From Xanthobacteraceae bacterium (GTDB lineage: Bacteria > Pseudomonadota > Alphaproteobacteria > Rhizobiales > Xanthobacteraceae), in the NCBI GenBank assembly GCA_019635585.1, contig JAHBZE010000002.1, forward strand, positions 1,169,259 through 1,233,258: a DNA stretch of 64,000 bases. Reading direction: 5' to 3'. Below, piece after piece: positions 56,334 through 64,000 of the stretch (positions within the stretch are counted from its first letter, which is position 1; each line of letters begins with the position of its first letter). The position numbers and the translations under genes are program-made. A model generated the notes under the pieces. That model worked only from the letters and a program-made list of their open reading frames with translations. It made no database searches and had not been told where the DNA came from.

Positions 56334-56474
56334 CCGCGCCAATCCGCCGCAACCTATTGAGCGGACAACCTCCGCGCAAGCCGCAGGCAGCGCCGCTCAA
56401 TTCTTGGCGTTGGCATTAACGTTACGATGGCCTATGCGGAAACCGCCCTGCACCTCGCGGAGAATAAAAACGCC

Positions 56475-57479
56475 ATGACACGAAAGCCGGTTTTGTGGCT
56501 CGTCGCCATCGCCGCTTTCTTCACGGCCTCCGCGTCGGAAGCCGCGGACAAGGTGCGTTTCGGCACCAACTGGGTCGCCGAAGCCGAGCATGGTGGTTTC
56601 TATCAGGCGCTCGCCGACGGCACCTACGCGAAATACGGCCTCGAGGTCGAGATCGTCCCCGGCGGCCCGCAGGTCAATAACCGTATTCTGCTTTCCGCCG
56701 GCAAACTCGATTTCTATATCTCCGCGAATTTTCTCCAGGCCTTCGCCGCGGTCGAACAGAACGTGCCGACCGTGGTGGTCGCCGCGATCATGCAGCGGGA
56801 CCCGATCGCAATTCTCGCGCATCCCGACACCGGCATCGAGAAATTCGAAGACTTGAAGAGAGCGAACATCCTGCTCGGCGCCGACGCGATGGTGACTTCC
56901 TTCCGCTGGCTGAAATCCGAGCACGGCTTTCGCGACGAGCAGGCGCGGCCCTACACTTTCAATCCGCAGCCGTTCTTCGCCGACAAGAAGCTGGCACTAC
57001 AGGGCTACGTCACCTCCGAGCCGTTCGTGATCGAGAAGGCCGGCGGCTTCACGCCGAAGATTTTCCTGCTCGCCGACTACGGCTTCGACGGCTATGCGAC
57101 CACGCTGGAGACGCGGACCAAGCTTCTGCACGACAACCCGGATCTGGTCGCGCGCTTCGTCGAGGCTTCGATCGAGGGCTGGTACAATTATCTGTACGGG
57201 AACAATAAGGCGGCGAACGACCTGATCAAAAAGCAGAACCCGGAAATGACCGACGAACTGCTCGCTTTCTCGCTCGCCAAGATGAAACAGTACGGCATCG
57301 TCGATTCCGGCGATGCGCTGGTGCTCGGCATTGGCGCGATGCAGGAAGCCCGGATCAAGGGCTTCTACGACAAGATGGTAAAGGCAGGCGTAGTGAAAGC
57401 GGGCCTCGATTGGCGCAAGAGCTTCAACGCGCTATTCGTGAACCGCAAACACGGTCTCGACCTTTACCAGCTCAAATGA
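56475..57479 (+). CDS. ABC transporter substrate-binding protein, NMT1/THI5-like
   Basis: A 334-residue periplasmic binding protein. Signal peptide MTRKPVLWLVAIAAFFTASASEA. The fold-typical start is DKVRFGTNWVAEAEHGGFYQALADGTYAKYGLEVEIVPGG, with DFYISANFLQAFAAVEQNVP and PYTFNPQPFFADKKLALQGYVTSEP. The family covers pyrimidine precursors of thiamine, nitrate/sulfonate and similar ligands. The ATPase gene overlaps its stop, so it heads a three-gene importer operon, divergent from the creatininase gene. Confidence 0.88.
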   Translation: MTRKPVLWLVAIAAFFTASASEAADKVRFGTNWVAEAEHGGFYQALADGTYAKYGLEVEIVPGGPQVNNRILLSAGKLDFYISANFLQAFAAVEQNVPTVVVAAIMQRDPIAILAHPDTGIEKFEDLKRANILLGADAMVTSFRWLKSEHGFRDEQARPYTFNPQPFFADKKLALQGYVTSEPFVIEKAGGFTPKIFLLADYGFDGYATTLETRTKLLHDNPDLVARFVEASIEGWYNYLYGNNKAANDLIKKQNPEMTDELLAFSLAKMKQYGIVDSGDALVLGIGAMQEARIKGFYDKMVKAGVVKAGLDWRKSFNALFVNRKHGLDLYQLK

Positions 57480-58270
57480 AGCAACGCCGCGCAACCGCAA
57501 AACGAAAAGCCGGAAAGAACGAATCGGCCCTGCTCGCCGAATTGCGCGGCATCGGAAAATCCTACGACGGAGGCGTCACCGCGCTCCGCGATATTTCCTT
57601 CTCCGTCCGGCGCGGCGAATTTCTCTCGCTGCTCGGCGCTTCCGGCTGCGGCAAGACCACGCTGCTTCGCATTCTCGCCGGCCTGCTCCCGTCCGACACC
57701 GGAACGATCCGCTGGCAGGATGGCGCACGCCCGGGCGAAACCGGCTTCGTGTTTCAGGAACCCGCGCTGATGCCCTGGGCGAGCGTCGCCGCGAACATCC
57801 GCCTGCCGCTGCGGCTCCTCGGCATCGACGACCGCGCCGCCGCGCTGCGCACGCGGGAGGCGCTCGCGCAGGCCGGTCTCGAGAAATTCGGCGACGCGTT
57901 TCCGCACGAACTTTCCGGCGGGATGAAAATGCGCGCCTCGCTCGCGCGCGCACTGATCGTGAAGCCGAAACTTTTGCTCATGGACGAGCCCTTCGCCGCG
58001 CTCGATGAAATCGCCCGCTTCAAGTTCAACGACGAATTGCTCTCGCTCTGGCGCGAGGCGAATTGCACCGTCCTGTTCGTCACCCATTCCGTGTTCGAGG
58101 CGGCCTATCTTTCGACCCGCACGCTCGTGCTCTCGCCGCGCCCCGGCACGATTGCTGAAGAAGTGCGCTTTCTTCCTGCCGCCGGTGGCGTGAACACGCA
58201 GTTCCGCACTTCGGCCGCCTACGCTTCGCGGGTGCGAAAACTCTCCGAAGCTCTGGAGCGCGCGCAATGA
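57476..58270 (+). CDS. ABC transporter ATP-binding protein (SsuB/ThiZ/TauB type)
   Basis: A 264-residue ATPase starting at the ATGA overlap with the binding-protein stop. Basic N-terminus (MKQRRATAKRKAGK), Walker A GASGCGKTTLL (54-64), signature ELSGGMKMRASLARAL, Walker B LLLMDEPFAALDEI, and the switch VLFVTHSVFEAAYLSTRTLVLSPRPG. Typical of nitrate/sulfonate/pyrimidine importers. Confidence 0.9.
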   Translation: MKQRRATAKRKAGKNESALLAELRGIGKSYDGGVTALRDISFSVRRGEFLSLLGASGCGKTTLLRILAGLLPSDTGTIRWQDGARPGETGFVFQEPALMPWASVAANIRLPLRLLGIDDRAAALRTREALAQAGLEKFGDAFPHELSGGMKMRASLARALIVKPKLLLMDEPFAALDEIARFKFNDELLSLWREANCTVLFVTHSVFEAAYLSTRTLVLSPRPGTIAEEVRFLPAAGGVNTQFRTSAAYASRVRKLSEALERAQ

Positions 58271-59040
58271 ACACGCGTTCGTTCGTTCCGGCGCTGATCT
58301 TGTTCGTTGCCCTGCTTGCGGCATGGGAAATCGCCGTACGCTACTTCGGAATCGCACCGCAGATATTGCCCGCACCGACGCTGATTTTGCGGACGCTCGT
58401 CGCCGACGTCGCACTTCTGTTAGGTTCGCTGTTCGTGACGCTGAAGATCACTTTCATTGCACTGGCGATCGCCGTGATCGCAGGCGTTGCACTCGCAGTC
58501 CTCTTTTCATCCTCGCGATTTGCCGAGCGCGCGCTGTTTCCACTCGCGGTCGTCTTGCAGGTAACGCCGGTGATTGCGATCGCGCCGCTCCTGCTCGTTT
58601 ATCTCGAGCCGCGTAACGCCGTGATCGCCTGCGCCGCGCTGGTCGCGTTTTTCCCAATCTTGTCGAATACGGCGCTCGGCCTTGCTTCCGCCGACCGCCA
58701 GTTGCGCGATTTGTTCGCGCTCTATGATGCGGGCTGGCTGCGAACGCTTCTCTATCTGCGGCTGCCAGCGTCGCTTCCCTATTTTCTCGGCGGCCTGCGG
58801 ATCGCAGGTGGACTCGCACTGATCGGCGCGGTCGTGGGGGAAATCGCAGCGGGCAGCGCGGGCGCAGGCTCGGGCCTCGCCTGGCGCATCATGGAAGCGG
58901 GTCACCGCGTGAACATTCCGCGCATGTATGCCGCGCTCGTGCTGATCGCGCTCGCGGGCGTTGCGATCTTCGCGCTGTTCTCGTGGCTGCAACGCGTGGC
59001 ACTCAGGCGCTGGCACGCGAGCGCGATCGAGGTCGCGTAA
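58267..59040 (+). CDS. ABC transporter permease (SsuC/ThiX type)
   Basis: A 257-residue inner membrane permease whose ATG overlaps the ATPase stop (ATGA). Six helices. The BPD_transp_1 EAA loop appears as LFALYDAGWLRTLLYLRLPASLPYFLGGLRIAGGLALIGAVVGE. Forms the channel of the three-gene importer. It ends immediately before the convergent methyltransferase gene. Confidence 0.9.
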   Translation: MNTRSFVPALILFVALLAAWEIAVRYFGIAPQILPAPTLILRTLVADVALLLGSLFVTLKITFIALAIAVIAGVALAVLFSSSRFAERALFPLAVVLQVTPVIAIAPLLLVYLEPRNAVIACAALVAFFPILSNTALGLASADRQLRDLFALYDAGWLRTLLYLRLPASLPYFLGGLRIAGGLALIGAVVGEIAAGSAGAGSGLAWRIMEAGHRVNIPRMYAALVLIALAGVAIFALFSWLQRVALRRWHASAIEVA

Positions 59041-59985
59041 TCAGCCCGCGGCTTTGAGTTTGCGTTCGCCGAGCTTGCGCTTGAGGCGACCCCAGGCGCG
59101 GCGATAGGGATCCGCCGAAAGCAGGTGTTTCGAAAGCCGTGCCTCGCGGAATTTCCTTTCGAGCTCCACGGCATGATTCGGAAAGCGGAACCAGTTTGTT
59201 TGCGGCGCCTCTAACCGCTTGAACACCTGCGCCGCGCGAAGCGCGGTACTCGGCACCCATTCGAAGCCCGCCTTCTCCGCCATCATGCGCAGCGTTTCGT
59301 AGGCGAAGCCATGCACATGCGCGAAGTGAAACATGCCGGTCGGTGTGCGCTTCTCCGCCATGTTCGGTACTGCGACATAGAAATGTCCGCCCGGCTCGAG
59401 CAGTGAGTGAACGAGCTGCATGCTCGCAAATGGATCGCGCAGATGCTCGAACACATGGAAAGAATGAATCAGGTCGAATTTCTTGCCGCCGAAATCGATC
59501 TTGTTCAGCGGCGCGACATGGACTTTCACGCCATACGTGCGCTCCGCGTAACGCGCGAAGCCGACGCTCGGCTCGACGCCTTCGACCTCATAATCGCGGC
59601 GCTTCGCTTCCGCGAGGAATTCGCCGCCGCCCGCGCCGATATCGAGAATCTTCGCGCCGGGATTCAGGAATTGCTGCAGGTAATCGAGCCGCGCCTTCGC
59701 GCCCTTCCGGCCGCGGCCGATCGACTTCGGCGTCGGCTCAAGCGTGCTTTGATAGTGCAACCGGTAATGATCGGTATAGTAGCGCTCAAGCTCGGCGTCG
59801 GTCGGCATCGGATCGACGCGGATCAACCCGCAATGCGTGCAGATGACGTTGGTCAGCGGATTGAGCCAGCGGTCGCGGGTCGCGAGCACGGATTTCTCCA
59901 TGCTGCCGCATAGATTACACGCCACCTTCTCGCCCGTGTAGCGGAACGGCCGGTAGCCCGGAATGAAATTGCCTAGAAATGACAT
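59041..59985 (-). CDS. Class I SAM-dependent methyltransferase with N-terminal zinc ribbon
   Basis: A 314-residue enzyme. The N-terminal C23-x2-C26 (CNLCG) and C49-x2-C52 (CTHCG) form a zinc-ribbon as in sugar- and antibiotic-modifying methyltransferases. The SAM motif I is KILDIGAGGGEFL (about 112-124) and post-I is EVEGVEPSVGFARYAERTYG; DLIHSFHVFEHLRDP is motif III. The C-terminal third is basic and specific to this subfamily. Divergent from the DMT transporter. Substrate unknown, possibly an envelope sugar. Confidence 0.82.
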   Translation of the reverse strand: MSFLGNFIPGYRPFRYTGEKVACNLCGSMEKSVLATRDRWLNPLTNVICTHCGLIRVDPMPTDAELERYYTDHYRLHYQSTLEPTPKSIGRGRKGAKARLDYLQQFLNPGAKILDIGAGGGEFLAEAKRRDYEVEGVEPSVGFARYAERTYGVKVHVAPLNKIDFGGKKFDLIHSFHVFEHLRDPFASMQLVHSLLEPGGHFYVAVPNMAEKRTPTGMFHFAHVHGFAYETLRMMAEKAGFEWVPSTALRAAQVFKRLEAPQTNWFRFPNHAVELERKFREARLSKHLLSADPYRRAWGRLKRKLGERKLKAAG

Positions 59986-60131
59986 CGCGCGGCTGCATTC
60001 TTGAAACGAGCGCTTTCATAAAGCGGATTGCGGCCCTGTCAAACCGTCCGCCCGAGCCATGCATGAGCGGGGCTGCCAGTCCGGTTCCGCTTCGTCTAGA
60101 TTGCGCGGGCTTCCGAAGGGTTTCCTGTCAC

Positions 60132-61070
60132 ATGGCCTCCGATCCGCGCCCGCTGCGCGAACTTCCCGCGCCCGGCGACAGCCGTGCTCGCGTCATTGGC
60201 ATCGCGCTGATGTGCGCGGCACTGTTCTGCTTCGCGATCCTCGACACCACCGCGAAATGGCTCACCGGGCATCTGCCGACGTTGCAGGTCGTGTGGGCGC
60301 GCTACGCGAGTCACTTTGTGATCGGCTTCATCTTCGTCAATCCGTGGACCGTGAAAGGGTTGTTCCACACCCGGCGTCCCTGGCTGCAACTCGGTCGCTC
60401 GGCGCTCCTGTTTCTTTCGACCGCGATCAACTTCATCTCGCTGAATTTCCTGCAACTCGATGAAACGACCGCGATCATGTTCACGACGCCGTTCTTCATC
60501 GCGCTGTTCGCTGGGCCGATTCTCGGCGAATGGATCGGCTGGCGGCGCTGGATTGCAATTCTCGTCGGTTTCGCGGGCGCGCTGGTCGTGATTCGCCCCG
60601 GCACCGGCGCGTTGCATCCGACTGCGTTTCTCTCGCTTGCCGGCGCCTGCTGCTACGCGCTCTACAACATCTCGACGCGCGCGCTCGCGCCCTACGACAC
60701 CACGCAGACGACCATCACCTACTCCGCACTTGTCGGCGTGCTCGTCGCCTCGGTGCCGTTGCCGTGGGTCTGGCAAACGCCGACCGAGCCTCTGGTCATC
60801 GGCGGCATGGTGGTCGTTGGCCTGTTCGGGCTGATCGGCCACACGTTCCTGATAATCGCACACCGCTACGCGCCCGCCGGCGTGCTCGCACCTTTTATCT
60901 ATTTTCAGATCGTCTGGGTTTCGGTGACGAGCTTCGCCGTCTTCGGTCACCTGCCGCACCTTTGGACGATTATCGGCGCGCTGATCGTGATCGCGTCCGG
61001 ACTTTATCTCCTGTACCGCGAACGCAAGATGAAGGCCGAGGCATCGCTCGAAGCACAGACGGACAAATAG
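60132..61070 (+). CDS. DMT superfamily (EamA) transporter
   Basis: A 312-residue ten-helix drug/metabolite transporter with two EamA repeats. The start MASDPRPLRELPAPGDSR at 60132 is preferred; upstream in-frame codons read through non-hydrophobic sequence. Repeat 1 contains ALFCFAILDTTAKWLTGHLPTLQVVWARYASHF and repeat 2 GACCYALYNISTRALAPYDTTQTTITYSALVG. Exports or imports small metabolites. Substrate not predictable. Confidence 0.88.
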   Translation: MASDPRPLRELPAPGDSRARVIGIALMCAALFCFAILDTTAKWLTGHLPTLQVVWARYASHFVIGFIFVNPWTVKGLFHTRRPWLQLGRSALLFLSTAINFISLNFLQLDETTAIMFTTPFFIALFAGPILGEWIGWRRWIAILVGFAGALVVIRPGTGALHPTAFLSLAGACCYALYNISTRALAPYDTTQTTITYSALVGVLVASVPLPWVWQTPTEPLVIGGMVVVGLFGLIGHTFLIIAHRYAPAGVLAPFIYFQIVWVSVTSFAVFGHLPHLWTIIGALIVIASGLYLLYRERKMKAEASLEAQTDK

Positions 61071-61076
61071 CGGGCG

Positions 61077-61709
61077 TCACGGCAGTGTAAGGAAGACCGG
61101 CACAAGACCGATGTCGTGTAGATATTCGAATCCCTCCGAGAGAGGAATCGAGAGAAGAAAAATGCTCGCGTCGAGGGCCGTCACGCGGACCAGCCGTGGA
61201 TTGATTTCGAGCTTCGCCACATCGCGCCAGAGCGAAAATTTGGGGAAGAGCCGCGGCACGCGCGCCATATATTCAAGATAGGCCGCTCCAAAGCGATCGG
61301 TCAGAACCTGCTCTTCCTTGAGAATGACAAGGAGAAAGACAAAATAGGCGACCGCCGCGGTCACGATTGTCAGGACGAAGCTGCCGAGTTGGGCGCCGGC
61401 CCCCGCCGCACCCACAATCGAAAGCGAATAAAGCGGATTGCGGACTACCGAATAGGGCCCGACAGTGATGAGGGACTCAATCTTCTTTCCACCGATGTAG
61501 AGCGTGCAAAACATCCTTCCGCAAATGCAGATGACGATCAGGATCAGGCCGATATACTCAATTCCTTCGTGCAAAAACGACCCGCTCGGCCAGCGAGTGT
61601 CGCCGACCACGACGAAGACCAGACCTGCTACGATGAAGGCCAGCAGAACAGCCTTACGGATCGTCTGCACGGAGGATAAATTGATCGAACTACTGCGATC
61701 GGACGCCAT
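61077..61709 (-). CDS. Isoprenylcysteine/phospholipid methyltransferase-like membrane protein
   Basis: A 210-residue protein with five hydrophobic segments and the ICMT/PEMT C-terminal signature: GPYSVVRNPLYSLSIVGAAGAGAQLGSF, then EEQVLTDRFGAAYLEYMARVPRLFP (SAM-binding end). The ATG at 61709 follows GGGGTGG; 61742 is an alternative start. Bacterial members methylate diverse small molecules or lipids. Substrate unknown. Confidence 0.78.
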   Translation of the reverse strand: MASDRSSSINLSSVQTIRKAVLLAFIVAGLVFVVVGDTRWPSGSFLHEGIEYIGLILIVICICGRMFCTLYIGGKKIESLITVGPYSVVRNPLYSLSIVGAAGAGAQLGSFVLTIVTAAVAYFVFLLVILKEEQVLTDRFGAAYLEYMARVPRLFPKFSLWRDVAKLEINPRLVRVTALDASIFLLSIPLSEGFEYLHDIGLVPVFLTLP

Positions 61710-61810
61710 GACCCACCCCTTTTCCTTAGCCTGTTGCCTCATTTGAGGTTTTCTTTGGGCGATCTGTCGTCTGCCAGAGCCATAAAAATTGACCCGGGAA
61801 ATACGCCACG

Positions 61811-62779
61811 ATGACCAAGCCTGACCTTTTGATTACGAGCCCGATGATGCCGATGATCGAGCAGCAACTCGAGCAGCATTTCAACGTGGAGCGGCTATAC
61901 AAGGCCGCCGACAAAGGCAAGCTGCTTGCCGAATTTGGCCCAAAAGTACGCGCGCTCGGCGCAACTCCCGGCACGAAAGTCGATGCGGCACTAATGCAGA
62001 AGCTGCCCAAGCTGGAGATCATCGGTTCGTTCGGTGTCGGCTACGACGCAGTCGATGCGAAATGGGCGGGCGAGCACGGCATTGTCGTCACCAACACGCC
62101 GGACGTCCTGAATGAAGAGGTCGCCGACACCGCGCTTGGACTATTGCTCGCGACCGTCCGTCAATTGCCGCAGGCTGACCGTTACGTGCGCGCCGGCAGG
62201 TGGACCGAAAAGCCATTCCCACTGACCGCGACCCTGCAGGACCGTACCGTCGGCATTCTCGGCATGGGTCGCATCGGCAAGGCGATCGCAAAGCGCCTCG
62301 AAGCCTTCAACACGCCGGTCGTCTACCACAGCCGCAACAAGACGGCGGGCGTGAACTACAAATACTATCCAGACTTGAAAGCAATGGCGAAGGACGTCGA
62401 AGTGCTGGTGGTGATTACGCCGGGAGGTGCCGCGACGAAGCATCTCGTGAACAAAGATGTGCTAGAAGCACTCGGCCCAAACGGCATCGTCATCAACGTC
62501 GCGCGCGGCTCGGTGATCGACGAGAACGCCCTGGTTGAAGCGTTACGCGACAAGAAAATTCTATCCGCCGGCCTCGACGTGTTCGAGGACGAGCCGAACG
62601 TGCCGCAGGCGCTGAAAGACATGGATCACGTCGTGCTCCTGCCCCATGTCGGTTCGGCATCGGTTCATTGTCGCAACCTGATGGGGCAGCTTGTCGTCGA
62701 TAATCTGGTTTCTTGGGCGAACGGCAAAGGCCCGCTGACCCCGGTCCCCGAAACGCCGTGGCCATCAAAGAAGCAATAG
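61811..62779 (+). CDS. D-2-hydroxyacid dehydrogenase (GRHPR/GhrB-like)
   Basis: A 322-residue NAD(P)-dependent reductase. Nucleotide motif GMGRIG (151-156), HSRNKT as the adenine-phosphate loop (suggesting NADP), and the catalytic triad R232 (ARG), E261 and H279 in LLPHVGSAS. Reduces glyoxylate/hydroxypyruvate or related 2-oxoacids. Followed 11 bp later by the AprI/Inh-like gene, possibly by chance. Confidence 0.9.
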   Translation: MTKPDLLITSPMMPMIEQQLEQHFNVERLYKAADKGKLLAEFGPKVRALGATPGTKVDAALMQKLPKLEIIGSFGVGYDAVDAKWAGEHGIVVTNTPDVLNEEVADTALGLLLATVRQLPQADRYVRAGRWTEKPFPLTATLQDRTVGILGMGRIGKAIAKRLEAFNTPVVYHSRNKTAGVNYKYYPDLKAMAKDVEVLVVITPGGAATKHLVNKDVLEALGPNGIVINVARGSVIDENALVEALRDKKILSAGLDVFEDEPNVPQALKDMDHVVLLPHVGSASVHCRNLMGQLVVDNLVSWANGKGPLTPVPETPWPSKKQ

Positions 62780-62790
62780 CAGGGTCGAAC

Positions 62791-63204
62791 ATGAAACTGC
62801 GAGCGAGTATCTTTGCGGCGTTCTTCTTGTTCGCAAGTCCGGTGGCAGCGCAATTCACGCCGCTGAAGCCGCTCGACCTGAAGGAGGTCGATCCGTCGCT
62901 AATCGGCGAAACGTTCGGCGCATGGGAAATCCGCGACGAAAGCGGCAAGAAGCGCTGTCGCATCAACCTCAAGAGGGAGCTGGCGATCGGCGGCTATGCC
63001 ATCGAGGTCACTGACAACTGCAAGAAATTCTTTCCGGTGATGGACGATATTGCAGGCTGGCGTCTCCTGGAGGGTTGGACCATCGATTTGATCGATGCAA
63101 CGCGAAAAACGCGCGTCCGATTCTCGACGCCCGACGAGCGCTATGTCGCGATTCCTGAAATCGACGGCATCGCAAGCCTTCACAAGCTGCCGAAGAAGAA
63201 ATGA
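62791..63204 (+). CDS. AprI/Inh-like secreted protein, one domain
   Basis: A 137-residue exported protein: signal peptide MKLRASIFAAFFLFASPVAA. The mature domain resembles metalloprotease-inhibitor (Inh/AprI) folds: GAWEIRDESGKKRCRINLKRE with C56 and C77 as the expected disulphide, then IAGWRLLEGWTIDLIDATRK. Directly followed by the second Inh-like gene with an ATGA overlap. No serralysin protease is in the window. Function as an inhibitor is by family resemblance only. Confidence 0.7.
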   Translation: MKLRASIFAAFFLFASPVAAQFTPLKPLDLKEVDPSLIGETFGAWEIRDESGKKRCRINLKRELAIGGYAIEVTDNCKKFFPVMDDIAGWRLLEGWTIDLIDATRKTRVRFSTPDERYVAIPEIDGIASLHKLPKKK

Positions 63205-63902
63205 GGTCGCTTTCCCGGCTGCTTGTTCTACTCGCGCTTCTCGTGTCTGGCGCAACGAAAAGTTATGCGCAGGACAATCAACCTGCGAAAACGCTCGCTT
63301 CGAACTATCAATTGGCTGATGCTGTCGGCGAGCGGCGCTGCCCGATCACACTCGAAATCAGGACCGCGCCCGGCGGATTCGCCTTGACCTTCGATCGCGA
63401 AGTTTGCGGCGTGGTCTTTCCGCATCTTGCCGACGTTGCCGCCTGGCGGCCTGCGCCCGCGCGCGGCATCAATTTCGTGGATGCGAAGGGCAAGGTCATC
63501 ACCGAGTTCACCGAAGGCGTCGGCGGCGTCTACGAAGCGATCCGCGACAACGACGGCGTCTATTTCCTCACCAATCTGAGGATCGCAGATACGACCGAAA
63601 CGCAGCAGAGCGATCTTGTCGGCGACTGGAATCTCTCGCGTCCCGGCGGTGCCGCGATCTGCCGCATTACGCTGACAAACGACGCCGCCCCGGAGCAGCG
63701 TTTCGCGGTCCGCGTCGCACCTGGCTGTGACGCAGCAATCGCTTCCTTTGGACTCGCGTCGTGGCAACTTTCGAATGGCGACGTGTTGCTCTACTCCATA
63801 AATGGCGATCTGCTTCGACTAGGAAAGAACGAAGAAGGTCAGTGGGCGCGGGTGCCCGACCAGAAGCAGCCCCGCCCCCGCCCGCTCCTGATGACGCGTT
63901 AA
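63201..63902 (+). CDS. AprI/Inh-like secreted protein, two domains
   Basis: A 233-residue exported protein. The signal peptide is SRLLVLLALLVSGATKSYA. Two tandem Inh-like repeats each hold a cysteine pair 22 residues apart (C47/C69 and C154/C176). Repeat 1 reads VGERRCPITLEIRTAPGGF, repeat 2 GDWNLSRPGGAAICRITLTND. The start overlaps the previous stop, so the two genes are coupled. A proline/arginine tail (PRPRPLLMTR) ends the protein. Confidence 0.7.
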   Translation: MRSLSRLLVLLALLVSGATKSYAQDNQPAKTLASNYQLADAVGERRCPITLEIRTAPGGFALTFDREVCGVVFPHLADVAAWRPAPARGINFVDAKGKVITEFTEGVGGVYEAIRDNDGVYFLTNLRIADTTETQQSDLVGDWNLSRPGGAAICRITLTNDAAPEQRFAVRVAPGCDAAIASFGLASWQLSNGDVLLYSINGDLLRLGKNEEGQWARVPDQKQPRPRPLLMTR

Positions 63903-63905
63903 ATT

Positions 63906-64000
63906 CAGGAGATCAGCCGCAGGCCTTTCAGGCTCGCGTGACCGTCCTTGCCGACGATGATGTGGTCATGCACCTCGATGCCGAGCGGCCGCGCGACCTC
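63906..64000 (-). CDS. radC: RadC-family JAB-domain protein (C-terminal end only)
   Basis: The last 31 codons of a minus-strand gene that continues beyond the window: [20 protein letters not shown] then [11 protein letters not shown] and TGA at 63906-63908. [12 protein letters not shown] with the following GLRLIS is the RadC C-terminal signature, part of the JAB metalloprotease-like domain. The catalytic HxHPSGD lies outside. Confidence 0.8.

Overview
The window is a chromosomal segment of an alphaproteobacterium of the order Hyphomicrobiales (Rhizobiales), most like the Bradyrhizobium/Rhodopseudomonas/Xanthobacteraceae side of the order. The evidence is a CpdR cell-cycle response regulator beside an N-formylglutamate amidohydrolase, a ROSE-type RNA thermometer with a heat-shock sigma factor promoter, a speF-type leader before an ornithine decarboxylase followed by homospermidine synthase, a rhizobial intergenic palindrome, an alphaproteobacterial Zur box, and uniformly GC-rich coding DNA. 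I see no rRNA, tRNA, CRISPR array, insertion sequence, integrase or phage gene. It reads as stable core-plus-accessory chromosome.

Layout. 1-6.2 kb: cpdR (partial), an N-formylglutamate amidohydrolase, a candidate anti-Shine-Dalgarno small RNA, an MFS transporter, a secreted twin-CX3C protein, an inositol-monophosphatase-family phosphatase, an alpha/beta hydrolase and a thermally controlled Hsp20. 6.2-10.8 kb: a secreted proline/lysine-rich protein and a copper-type cluster (DUF2946, YcnI/DUF1775, TonB receptor, copper-uptake-associated protein). 11.2-17.3 kb: glutamate synthase gltB-gltD. 17.3-25.7 kb: envelope genes (DUF459 hydrolase, lytic transglycosylase, outer-membrane barrel, KdsD, NfeD/SPFH pair) and a Tat-exported metallophosphatase.

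25.7-38.6 kb: two adjacent minus-strand transcription units that appear to form one metabolic module. The first has an indolepyruvate ferredoxin oxidoreductase and a Crp/Fnr regulator. The second has an acyl-CoA synthetase, LivG, LivH, LivM, a LivK-type binding protein, LivF and a phenylacetate-CoA-ligase-like enzyme. A 21-bp perfect palindrome lies before the second unit and a related imperfect copy lies before the first, suggesting one regulator for both. 38.7-43.9 kb: an SDR, a NicO/DUF1007 metal pair, an L,D-transpeptidase and a gamma-glutamyltransferase family protein.

44-47.3 kb: polyamine synthesis (ornithine decarboxylase, homospermidine synthase) behind a long structured leader. 47.3-51.3 kb: a probable zinc-starvation operon under a Zur box, running from a 51-residue His-rich membrane protein, apparently leaderless, through ZnuC, ZnuB, a COG0523 GTPase and a 44-residue lipoprotein to a WD40 protein. 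51.5-55.5 kb: a TAXI-type TRAP transporter with DUF1850. 55.5-59 kb: a creatininase-family hydrolase divergent from an NMT1/THI5-type ABC transporter. 59-64 kb: a methyltransferase, a DMT exporter, an ICMT-like protein, a 2-hydroxyacid dehydrogenase, two AprI/Inh-like secreted proteins and the end of radC.

All assignments rest on reading translated sequence and nucleotide motifs by eye. No database search was run.
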